Assembly (NCBI GenBank): GCA_019115125.1
Contig: DXEG01000037.1
Coordinates: forward strand, 1 to 64,000
Reading direction: 5' to 3'
Source: Candidatus Blautia faecipullorum
GTDB lineage: Bacteria; Bacillota; Clostridia; Lachnospirales; Lachnospiraceae
Length of the DNA: 64,000 bases
The position numbers were made by a program, and so were the translations under genes. The notes beneath the pieces were generated by a model. The model did not search any database. It was not told where the DNA came from and saw only the letters and a list, made by a program, of their open reading frames with translations. Shown in pieces: positions 15,724-23,443 of this stretch; the first letter of the stretch is position 1; each line of letters begins with the position of its first letter.

Positions 15724-16791
15724 TCAGGACTGCGCGCATTCCTCGATCAGTGAGAGAATATGATGGATAGAATCCATCTGTCTGCTTTCCGCCATTGACT
15801 GTTCATAGGTATGGCGGTCGGCATACAGCCTGCGGACAGCGGCGAGAAGGCTTTCATCTGTAATTTCCTCCTCTTCCAGTACCATACTGTAGCCCTGCCG
15901 TTCAAAAGAACGGGCGTTGAGAATCTGATCGCCCCGGCTTGCGTTGGCGGACAGCGGAATCAGCAGATTGGGTTTATGAAGCGCGCTGATTTCGCAGATG
16001 GCGTTGGCTCCTGCCCGGGATATTACAATATCGGAGAGAGCGAAGAGGTCGGCCAGCTCTTTTTTGATATATTCGTACTGTACATAACCTTTTGTGCCAG
16101 CCAGGCTTTCGTCCGTCTTTCCCTTTCCGCAGAGATGGATGACCTGGAATTCTTCCAGGAGCTGGGGCAGTATGCTGCGAATATGCTGGTTCACAGAGGC
16201 TGCGCCGAGGCTTCCTCCAATGACCATGAGCACAGGCTTGTCCGGGGTGAAGCCGCAGAAACGGCGTCCTTCCTCAGGATCCCCGCTGAGAAGCTCCTGA
16301 CGGATAGGAGTTCCCGTGAGAACAGCCTTGTCTTTCGGCAGACTGTTTACAGTCTCGGGGAAATTACAGCAGACTTTTACTGCAGAGGAGATACACAGCT
16401 TATTGGCAAGTCCGGGAGTCATATCCGACTCATGGATGATTGCCGGAATTTTGCATTTTTTAGCCGCGATTACCACGGGAACGGTTACAAAGCCGCCTTT
16501 GGAAAAAACCACGTCGGGTTTTAGCTGCTTCAGGAGTTTTCTGGATTCGCTGAAACCCTTGAGAACCCGGAAGGGATCGGTGAAATTTTTCAAATCGAAA
16601 TATCGTCTTAATTTTCCGGAAGAAATTCCGTAATAGGGTATATTCAGCTCTTCGATGAGCTTGCGCTCAATGCCGTCGTAAGAGCCTATATAAGAAATTT
16701 TGTATCCGGCGTCCCGGAGAACGGGAACCAGAGCGATGTTCGGAGTAACGTGTCCGGCGGTGCCTCCGCCGGTAAGAACTATATGCTTCAT
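15724..16791 (-). CDS. murG: MurG, UDP-GlcNAc lipid I transferase
   Basis: 355 residues from ATG 16791, with AGGAGG correctly spaced; the longer frame to 16854 has no start signal. It adds GlcNAc to lipid I to make lipid II at the inner face of the membrane. Visible signatures: MKHIVLTGGGTAGHVTPNIA (G loop 1), the lipid I-binding HESDMTPGLANKL, VIGGSLGAASVNQ (G loop), and a C-terminal ISRAGANAICEISALHKPNLLIPLS acceptor/donor region. It stands alone, outside a dcw cluster, between the sigma and anti-sigma-like genes on the other strand. Confidence 0.93.
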   Translation of the reverse strand: MKHIVLTGGGTAGHVTPNIALVPVLRDAGYKISYIGSYDGIERKLIEELNIPYYGISSGKLRRYFDLKNFTDPFRVLKGFSESRKLLKQLKPDVVFSKGGFVTVPVVIAAKKCKIPAIIHESDMTPGLANKLCISSAVKVCCNFPETVNSLPKDKAVLTGTPIRQELLSGDPEEGRRFCGFTPDKPVLMVIGGSLGAASVNQHIRSILPQLLEEFQVIHLCGKGKTDESLAGTKGYVQYEYIKKELADLFALSDIVISRAGANAICEISALHKPNLLIPLSANASRGDQILNARSFERQGYSMVLEEEEITDESLLAAVRRLYADRHTYEQSMAESRQMDSIHHILSLIEECAQS

Positions 16792-16898
16792 AGGGAATCC
16801 TCCTGCAAAATCTTTCGTTACCAATAATATGAACCCAGAGGGACGAATTGTCAAGAAAAGATGTGCTTCGGAGGACAGGACAGTACTAGGAGAAGATG

Positions 16899-17768
16899 AT
16901 GAAAAAAGAATTTAATGATCACGGAAAACAGAAGAACGTGCAGACATCCGGTGAAAACGGAGATTTCCTGAGACTGTCAAAGGAATGGGAGGAGCAGTAT
17001 ATCGAGAATGCCGAGCGGATGGAGAGGGAGCTTTTTGGTGATGAGGATCCCATGGAGTATGAAGCCGCCCCCGGGGAAAACGAGAGAGCATACGAGGATC
17101 TGGTAGAACGGCTTCGGGAGAAGGGGATTTATCACGAGGACGCAGAAAAAATTGTTCCCATGGCCGGAAAGAAAAAGAGAAACATCAGAAAAATCCATTT
17201 TGGAAAGGTCGCCGGAATCGCCCTGGTCTGCTGCGCCTGTGTTTTTGCGGCAAGTATGACAAGTGAAGCGAACAGAGAGTATTTCATAAAAAATGTCCGC
17301 TATCTTGTTGGGGACGATACAAGAATATTAATTGATAATGATGAAGAAAATGAAATAGACAGTATGGAGGAAGCGGCGGCAATTCAAGAGATAGAAAATA
17401 AACTGGGTATAGATATGCCGGAGTTTTATTATCGGCCGCAGGGCTTGGAATTTTATTCTTATGAAGTAAACACAGCAGCAGATAATGCAAGAATCGAGTA
17501 TATGTATCATGATATAGTTATTGCGTTTTACATTAATAAGGAAAATGAAAACACAGCAAGTAATATTAATAGCAGTCATGGAATGAAAAAGGAAACGATT
17601 GTTTCTGTTAGCGATAAAATTAAAGTAACTATTGAGAAAATTCAAGATGATCAAGATGAATTGCCCAGTTATACTGCCCAGTGGGAGAGAGAAGAGGTGT
17701 TGTATCATTTATCAGGAAAAATGGAGATAGATGAATTGGAGGAAATGATTGAAAATATGGTTTATTAA
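16899..17768 (+). CDS. Membrane protein with DUF4367-like domain, likely anti-sigma factor
   Basis: About 289 residues. ATG 16899 fits AGGAGA (16888-16893) better than ATG 16896. A cytoplasmic N-terminal half (about residues 1-105, acidic, helical) is followed by one membrane segment (about 108-128, VAGIALVCCACVFAAS) and an extracytoplasmic domain. The latter, with LGIDMPEFYYRPQGLEFYSYEV, resembles DUF4367, found in proteins encoded beside ECF sigma factors. The 3' half (about 17320-17768) is clearly richer in A+T than the 5' half, as if the sensor domain had been exchanged. The cognate sigma is probably the one at 15168. Confidence 0.65.
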   Translation: MKKEFNDHGKQKNVQTSGENGDFLRLSKEWEEQYIENAERMERELFGDEDPMEYEAAPGENERAYEDLVERLREKGIYHEDAEKIVPMAGKKKRNIRKIHFGKVAGIALVCCACVFAASMTSEANREYFIKNVRYLVGDDTRILIDNDEENEIDSMEEAAAIQEIENKLGIDMPEFYYRPQGLEFYSYEVNTAADNARIEYMYHDIVIAFYINKENENTASNINSSHGMKKETIVSVSDKIKVTIEKIQDDQDELPSYTAQWEREEVLYHLSGKMEIDELEEMIENMVY

Positions 17769-17831
17769 ACGTGATTTTCTGATTGGCTTATCGTATTAGA
17801 AACGTAAGGTATGTTTACATGAGGGAAAGGA

Positions 17832-18320
17832 GTGAGAGCTATTCGTAGATGGAAAAGGATTTTAGGAATCGGTTTGGCAGCAGGAATGTTGGCAGTCACA
17901 ACTGCGGCTGTTGTACCTGTACAGGCCTCCAGCATTTTGGATGAAGTGACTGATTTGGAGACCACAGAAGACTACGCGGAAGATACGGAGTATAGCCGAC
18001 TGAGAGGAAACAATTTGAACTATGGCAATGTTAAGGTGCAGAAGCTTTCCAGCAACGAGATTGCTATTTCAGGAGTGACTCAGTGCCATCATGTCTGTGA
18101 TACGGTATATTTGTACTTATACCTAGAACGGAAAGTGGATGGAAGCTATGGAACCTATAAATATTGGAGATTTGAGGCTAACAACGTGACAAGCCTCAGC
18201 AGAGGAATCAATGTCATTGTTCCCAGCGGCACTTACTACCGTGTCCGCGGTTATCACGCTGCCAAGGACGGTTCCAAGGAGTCAACGTCTACACTGACAA
18301 GTGGAATTTTGATTAAGTAA
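17832..18320 (+). CDS. Small secreted protein (DUF6147-like)
   Basis: 162 residues if started at GTG 17832 (SD GAGG at 17821-17824). An AAAGGAG site (17826-17832) overlaps this codon and points instead to an in-frame ATT at 17841, so the start is uncertain. The signal peptide is clear: RRWKRILGIGLAAGMLAVTT... ending VQASS. The mature part (about 125 residues) looks beta-rich with SGVTQCHHVCDTVYLYLYLE near its middle. Its CHHVC motif might form a disulphide or bind metal. It resembles small secreted proteins of Lachnospiraceae. The function is unknown. Confidence 0.7.
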   Translation: MRAIRRWKRILGIGLAAGMLAVTTAAVVPVQASSILDEVTDLETTEDYAEDTEYSRLRGNNLNYGNVKVQKLSSNEIAISGVTQCHHVCDTVYLYLYLERKVDGSYGTYKYWRFEANNVTSLSRGINVIVPSGTYYRVRGYHAAKDGSKESTSTLTSGILIK

Positions 18321-18807
18321 TAACTCTATTAAAGAAATCACAGCACAGATCATGCTAGACACAGGATGAAGAAACAGTTGCGTACAGTTGACCAGAAAAG
18401 GACGTTTCGGGGAATCGCGGATGCGGCCGGCTGGCTGAAAACACGAAAGAAAAATGTATGTAAACCGCCTTACCTTCCGGCGGGCAGGCGCCTGTGAGGA
18501 ACTGAAGCAAAAACAATATCCACAACACACAACACACACCTTTGCCCGGGAGGGCAGAAAAAATAAATGAAACTAAAAAAATATCTGGAAACTGTTATAC
18601 GGCAAAATGACATTTGACGGCAGAGCGGAGAAAAATCTCCACTCTGCCGTTTCGCATCTTCCAGTTTATGCATCTGAAAATGCTGTTAAAAAAGAGGTAT
18701 CTCGTGTATAATAAATATAAAAAGAAGAGAGGCTCTTCTCTGTCGGGAATAAAATAATTTCCGAAAAGCAGTGTTATGAGAAAGAATCAGATAAAGGGGG
18801 CTGGCAT
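18321..18807. other. 487-bp intergenic region with a long hairpin and a promoter
   Basis: No convincing gene; a 43-codon frame from ATG 18366 lacks a good ribosome binding site and a recognisable product. At 18617-18650 is a hairpin with arms ACGGCAGAG-c-GGAGA / TCTCC-a-CTCTGCCGT and loop AAAA, probably the terminator of the upstream gene although the T tract is weak. TATAAT at 18707-18712 with a poor -35 (TGTTAA) is the likely promoter for the metallo-hydrolase gene. Confidence 0.55.
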
Positions 18808-20424
18808 ATGAAGATTACATTTATCGGAGCCACTCATGAAGTGACTGGAAGCTGTTATTATCTGGAGGCTGCGGGCCGTAAGTTTCTGGTGGACTGCGGT
18901 ATGCAGCAGGGACCGGATGATTTTGAAAATGTGGAAATCCCGGTGAATCCGGGAGAGCTTGATTTTGTCCTTCTCACACACGCCCACATGGATCATTCCG
19001 GGAATCTTCCGGCAATCTATGCAAAAGGATTTCAGGGCCCTGTTTACGCCACAGAGGCTACCTGCCATCTTTGCGATATCATGCTCCGCGACAGCGCCCA
19101 CATTCAGATGTTTGAGGCGGAGTGGCGGAACCGGAAAGCCCGCCGTCAGGGAAAGCCGGAATTTGTTCCCGCCTACACAATGGAGGACGCCATGGGCGTT
19201 ATCCGGAATTTTGTTCCCTGTCCATACGAAAAAGTTATAACTCCGGCAGAGGGGATTTCCGTACGCTTCGTGGACGCAGGCCATCTTCTCGGCTCCTCAA
19301 GTATAGAGCTTACCGTCACAGAGGGAAATACAGAAAGGCGGATTGTGTTCTCGGGCGACATAGGCAACAGCAATCAGCCGCTGATCAAGGATCCCACCTA
19401 CCTTCATCATGCGGATTATGTGATCATGGAATCCACCTACGGGGACAGAAGCCACGGGGAGCGGCCGGATTATGTGCAGATTCTCAGTGAGATCATTCAG
19501 CGCACCTTTGACCGGGGAGGAAATCTTGTAATTCCTTCCTTTGCAGTGGGCCGTACCCAGGAGATGCTTTATTTTATCAGGCAGATCAAAGCGGAGGACC
19601 GTGTGAAGGGTCACGGGAACTTCAAAGTATATGTGGACAGTCCCCTTGCCAATGAAGCGACGACGATTTTCCGGGAACACATGTATGACTGTTTTGACGA
19701 GGAAGCCGTAGATCTGATCCGCCAGGGCGTGAATCCGCTCAGCTTTCCGGGACTGCGTACTTCCGTTACAAGCGACGATTCCAAAGCCATCAATTTTGAC
19801 GAGGACTGCAAGGTTATCATCTCCGCCAGCGGTATGTGCGACGCGGGAAGGATCAAGCACCATTTAAAGCATAATCTCTGGAATAAGAACAATACCATCC
19901 TTTTCGTGGGATATCAGGCCATCGGGACTCTGGGAAGGGCGCTTCTGGAGGGAGCGTCGGAGGTGAAGCTGTTCGGCGAGGAGGTGTATGTGGCAGCGGA
20001 AATCTGCCAGATGCGCGGAATCAGCGGCCATGCAGATGTAAACGGGCTCCTTGACTGGATCGGCGCGTATGAAGAAAAGCCTAAGAAAGTCTTTGTGACT
20101 CACGGAGACGACGAGGTGACGGAGATTTTTGCCAGAAGGCTGCGGGAAGAAAAGGGATTGGACGCTGTGGCGCCTTTCAGCGGAACAGAGTTTGATCTTG
20201 CCGCCGACGTCTGCACCTATGAATCCAGGGGCGTGAGAAAAGCGAAGTCCACTTCGTCCTTTAAGGCAGGCAAGGCTGCCCGTGCCTTTGAAAAACTGGT
20301 GGCAATGGGGCAGAGGCTGATGTCCGTGATTCGGAAAAACGAGGGCTGTCCCAATAAGGATCTGGAAAAGTTTTCCAGAGAAATTCAGTCGCTGTGCGAT
20401 AAATGGGACAGAACAGATATCTAA
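18808..20424 (+). CDS. Metallo-beta-lactamase fold beta-CASP hydrolase
   Basis: 538 residues from ATG 18808. The metal site motif THAHMDHSG is at about residues 56-64, and a later Asp in FSGDIGN and His in the C-terminal GHADVNGLL complete the site. The beta-CASP insert (about 210-380) includes PSFAVGRTQEM and SASGMCDAGRIKHHL. Such proteins are related to RNA-processing CPSF73-like nucleases and are usually annotated as MBL-fold RNA metallo-hydrolases. It has a C-terminal extension of about 70 residues, basic and helical (KAGKAARAFEKLVAMGQRLM). Cytoplasmic; substrate unknown. Confidence 0.85.
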   Translation: MKITFIGATHEVTGSCYYLEAAGRKFLVDCGMQQGPDDFENVEIPVNPGELDFVLLTHAHMDHSGNLPAIYAKGFQGPVYATEATCHLCDIMLRDSAHIQMFEAEWRNRKARRQGKPEFVPAYTMEDAMGVIRNFVPCPYEKVITPAEGISVRFVDAGHLLGSSSIELTVTEGNTERRIVFSGDIGNSNQPLIKDPTYLHHADYVIMESTYGDRSHGERPDYVQILSEIIQRTFDRGGNLVIPSFAVGRTQEMLYFIRQIKAEDRVKGHGNFKVYVDSPLANEATTIFREHMYDCFDEEAVDLIRQGVNPLSFPGLRTSVTSDDSKAINFDEDCKVIISASGMCDAGRIKHHLKHNLWNKNNTILFVGYQAIGTLGRALLEGASEVKLFGEEVYVAAEICQMRGISGHADVNGLLDWIGAYEEKPKKVFVTHGDDEVTEIFARRLREEKGLDAVAPFSGTEFDLAADVCTYESRGVRKAKSTSSFKAGKAARAFEKLVAMGQRLMSVIRKNEGCPNKDLEKFSREIQSLCDKWDRTDI

Positions 20425-20453
20425 AAGTCTATTCAAAATAACTGCGTGTCATA

Positions 20454-20538
20454 AAAATCACCTTTCCGCGTTATAATAGAGGAGTCCAGCCACTATTATG
20501 AGAGGAAAGGTGATTTTATGGCAAAGTACCTGAATTGA
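20454..20538. other. Long inverted repeat with a six-codon reading frame
   Basis: Arms AAAATCACCTTTCC (20454-20467) and GGAAAGGTGATTTT (20504-20517) are perfect and continue after a small bulge as TTATAATAG / CTATTATGA. On the minus strand the arm is followed by TTTTT, so it may serve as a shared terminator of the convergent hydrolase and kamA genes. Directly after it is an RBS-ATG arrangement encoding only MAKYLN before a stop. That may be the relic of a mobile-element gene start, but six codons cannot prove it. Confidence 0.5.
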
Positions 20539-20540
20539 TA

Positions 20541-21626
20541 TTAAGACAGCCAGCACTGGCCGGGTTCCAGATCCAGCATCATAATCCTGCCTGCGTCCGC
20601 GCTGTCCTTGGCCTGGTTAAATTTGAACAGCATTTTTCCATCGGGAAGCTGGCCCAGAACCTCGATCTTGCCCCGGGGCGTGGACATGCAGTAGCGGATG
20701 CACTTGCCCTGGCCGTTCTGCATATTTTTGGCCTCGTCCACAATGCGGACTCCCTTTTCCAGAGGAACCTGGAACTGATTTTTGACGCCGCGAACAGGAC
20801 GGCACTGGAAAATATAGTAGGGAACAACGCCTGCCGCCGTCAGATCCCGGAGAAGCTGTCCAAGTACCTTTGGATCGTCATTGACGCCCTTGAGGAGAAC
20901 CGTCTGGTTTTTAACTATAATTCCCATTTTGCGGAAAATACGGATCACCTCTTTTGCCTGCGGAGTAAGCTCTTTGGGATGATTAAACTGGGTTACAATA
21001 TAAATTTGTTTTTTGTCCGCGTATTCTCTGAAGATTTCCTGCAGCTCGGGATCTTTCAGAACCCGGTCAGGAAAAACAACGGGAATTCTTGTGCCGAAAC
21101 GGATGAGATCCAGATGCTCCATAGCGGTCAGCCGCTGAAGGTATTTTCGGATCATATGATTGGGGAGCATGAGAGAGTCCCCTCCGGATACCAGAACATT
21201 GGTAAGTTCTTTATGCTCTTCTATGTACTGCATCATGGAGTCGAACTGTTTGGCGGTCTCTGTGTTATCAACGCCCACCAGCCTCTTGCGGAAGCAGTGC
21301 CTGCAGTACATAGAACAGCAGTTAGTGGAAAGAACCAGAGCGGTCTGGGTGTATTTGTGCTGAAGACCTGTCTGAACTGTGTTATCGGCCTCTCCGCTGG
21401 TATCAAAATCTCCTGAGAGATCTGTTTCCGTCAGTGAAGGGATGCACATGCGGCGGATCGGGTCCGCGGGATCGTTTTTGTCGATCAGTGAGAGATAATA
21501 ATCTGGGACAGACATTGGAAAACGTTCCAGAATTACCTGCATCTGCTTCTCTTCCTCTTCAGTCAGTCCCAGATAATCTTTGATTTCCGATGCTTTTGTA
21601 TAAATTTTTTCTTTAGTCCAGCTCAT
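20541..21626 (-). CDS. KamA family radical SAM aminomutase-like protein
   Basis: 361 residues from ATG 21626 with AGGAGG upstream. The radical SAM cluster motif CSMYCRHC (Cys-x3-Cys-x2-Cys) is at about residues 104-111. The family pattern LVSGGDSLMLPN follows, and later TQFNHPKELT and NQTVLLKGVNDD, as in lysine 2,3-aminomutases. It is shorter than catabolic KamA (about 415 residues), so it may act on another substrate or as a beta-lysine maker for other purposes. No lysine-fermentation genes are nearby. PLP and the iron-sulphur cluster are the expected cofactors. Confidence 0.8.
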   Translation of the reverse strand: MSWTKEKIYTKASEIKDYLGLTEEEEKQMQVILERFPMSVPDYYLSLIDKNDPADPIRRMCIPSLTETDLSGDFDTSGEADNTVQTGLQHKYTQTALVLSTNCCSMYCRHCFRKRLVGVDNTETAKQFDSMMQYIEEHKELTNVLVSGGDSLMLPNHMIRKYLQRLTAMEHLDLIRFGTRIPVVFPDRVLKDPELQEIFREYADKKQIYIVTQFNHPKELTPQAKEVIRIFRKMGIIVKNQTVLLKGVNDDPKVLGQLLRDLTAAGVVPYYIFQCRPVRGVKNQFQVPLEKGVRIVDEAKNMQNGQGKCIRYCMSTPRGKIEVLGQLPDGKMLFKFNQAKDSADAGRIMMLDLEPGQCWLS

Positions 21627-21820
21627 AATATCCTCCTTTCTTACAATATATTCATGACGCTTTAGGCTAATATAACTTTAGTATACTATATTTTGGGGAT
21701 TCTGAACAGACGAAATTTTATTCTTTATAAAAAGTAGGAATTTTCAGAAATAAAATATTTATATAATCAAGAGAAAGAACTGGAGAAAACTATTCTGATT
21801 CAGAGAATAAAAGGAAGAGG

Positions 21821-21887
21821 ATGATATGCCTCTTCTAAGCGGTAAACAATGTACTTTCACTTGTCTGCTTAGAAGGACGCATATCAT
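21821..21887 (-). terminator. Long interrupted hairpin at the end of the response regulator gene
   Basis: ATGATATGC-ct-CTTCTAAGC (21821-21840) pairs with GCTTAGAAG-gac-GCATATCAT (21867-21887), two perfect 9-bp helices around an internal bulge with a 26-nt apical loop. It overlaps the stop codon of the yesN-like gene. The tail on the minus strand is pyrimidine-rich (CCTCTTCCTTTTATT). A terminator is likely. The remaining 21627-21820 holds the kamA upstream region with TATA-rich promoter-like sequence and no gene. Confidence 0.5.
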
Positions 21888-23443
21888 TTTGAACTGTTCC
21901 GGTATTGTTCAGGTGTGACACCTTCAAATTTTTTAAAGATCCGAAAGAAGTATTTCACATTATCATAGCCTACTGCTTTTGAAATCTGATACATTTTTCT
22001 GTCAGAGGAGCGCAGCAGCTCTTTTGCTTTTGAAATGCGTATGCTGTTAAGGTAATCAACAAACTTCTGTCCGGTTTTCTCTTTGAAAAGATGGCTTAAA
22101 TAGCTTCGGTTCAGGTAGAAGAGACAGGAGATGAATTCCTGAGTAAGATTTTTCTGATAGTTTCGGTCAATGTAGATGCGGATTTTTTCAATCGTATCAT
22201 CGATTGCGTATACGCTCTGAGGACGCAGCATATCGGCAATATTGAGGAAAAACTGCCGATAATATGTCTCTAGTTCTTCCAAAGAAAAAATCCGGCTGAC
22301 CACATTCTGCATACTGGCAGAATTTTCACTGTCGGAAGACATGCTCAGGTAGTTGTTCATGATCAGGCGGCACTGGCTCCCCAGTTGGAAACAATGGTAT
22401 TTGACGTCGGCAAGAGTACATCCGTCAACCGTAGTATAGTAATGGAACAGTTCGTCGGTAAGACGTGCCGTCTCGTCATTCATGCCTGCTTCTATGCGGA
22501 AAAGAAATTCATCCTGTTTATCCCATGCAATGAAAGTCTGACGAATCTGGCCGCTGTAAAAATAGCAGCGAAATCCGCGCTCGGACAAAAGCTGGCTGTT
22601 CAGAGCTGACGACGTCTCGAGAAAAGCGTTATGGAGCTCTGAAAGATTGTGATGGATATTGCTGATACCAAGCGTGACGACAGTATTGTGTCCACTCATC
22701 CAGATTTCCAGATCTTCTGCGGCCTGCAGCGCCAGTTTACGCAGGGAAAGAGGAGAATTTTCAGGGATAAAAAGTACAATAAATCCCAGATCAGCTTCAC
22801 TCTGATGAGCAAGATACAGTCCAAGATCACCGAATCCGTTCTCTTCGATAAAAATATCCATGTCCGCTTTGTCCACCGGGACAGAAAAATGCAGAGTAAG
22901 CAGGAAAAGATCATGAGTGTCGTTTATAAAGGAAAGCCTTTTTGAGCTGATGGAGATGTCGCCGGTGTGGTATCCCATGATCAGATTTTGCAGCATCTTG
23001 ATATCATATTGATAATAGTTGTGCTCCGCCTGTTCCTCCGAGGACAGAAGTTCCTTATAAGAGTGGGCATCTTCTAATTTTCCGATGGCATTTTTGACAG
23101 CTTTTTGTATATCCTCACGGCTGAACGGCTTGAGGATATAATCGACTGCCTGGGCTTTGATCGCATGACTGACATAGTCAAAATCACGATAACCGCTGAT
23201 TACAATGAGGGGGATCTCAGGGTAGTTCCCGGACAGATACGGAAGAAGCTGTGTGCCGTCCATAACCGGCATCTGCATATCGAGGATTATAATGTCTGGA
23301 TGTTTTTCTTTGATCAGTGCAATACCGCTTTTTCCGTCCGCAGCAGTACCGGCACAGTATATCTGATCGGACAGTGCGGCGAGCTTTTTCTCAGTACCTC
23401 TGCGTATCAGTGTTTCATCGTCAATGATGATATAAGAATACAT
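21884..23443 (-). CDS. YesN-type response regulator with AraC DNA-binding domain
   Basis: 519 residues from ATG 23443. Receiver domain at residues 1-120, with the phospho-acceptor Asp in DIIILDMQMPVMDG and Lys in DYILKPFSRED. A long middle region (about 130-405) has no recognised domain. The C-terminal double HTH of the AraC family (about 415-519, NLTQEFISCLFYLNRSYLSH ... AKELLRSSDRKMYQISKAVGYDNVKYFFRIFKK) binds DNA. Its start overlaps the stop of the kinase gene by one base (TAATG), so the pair is co-translated. Its probable target is the divergent ABC importer operon starting at 25303. Confidence 0.9.
   Translation of the reverse strand: MYSYIIIDDETLIRRGTEKKLAALSDQIYCAGTAADGKSGIALIKEKHPDIIILDMQMPVMDGTQLLPYLSGNYPEIPLIVISGYRDFDYVSHAIKAQAVDYILKPFSREDIQKAVKNAIGKLEDAHSYKELLSSEEQAEHNYYQYDIKMLQNLIMGYHTGDISISSKRLSFINDTHDLFLLTLHFSVPVDKADMDIFIEENGFGDLGLYLAHQSEADLGFIVLFIPENSPLSLRKLALQAAEDLEIWMSGHNTVVTLGISNIHHNLSELHNAFLETSSALNSQLLSERGFRCYFYSGQIRQTFIAWDKQDEFLFRIEAGMNDETARLTDELFHYYTTVDGCTLADVKYHCFQLGSQCRLIMNNYLSMSSDSENSASMQNVVSRIFSLEELETYYRQFFLNIADMLRPQSVYAIDDTIEKIRIYIDRNYQKNLTQEFISCLFYLNRSYLSHLFKEKTGQKFVDYLNSIRISKAKELLRSSDRKMYQISKAVGYDNVKYFFRIFKKFEGVTPEQYRNSSK

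Noticed and set aside
18366..18497. 43-codon frame in the 18.3-18.8 kb intergenic region
   Set aside because: Weak ribosome binding site, no recognisable features, and ordinary chance length.
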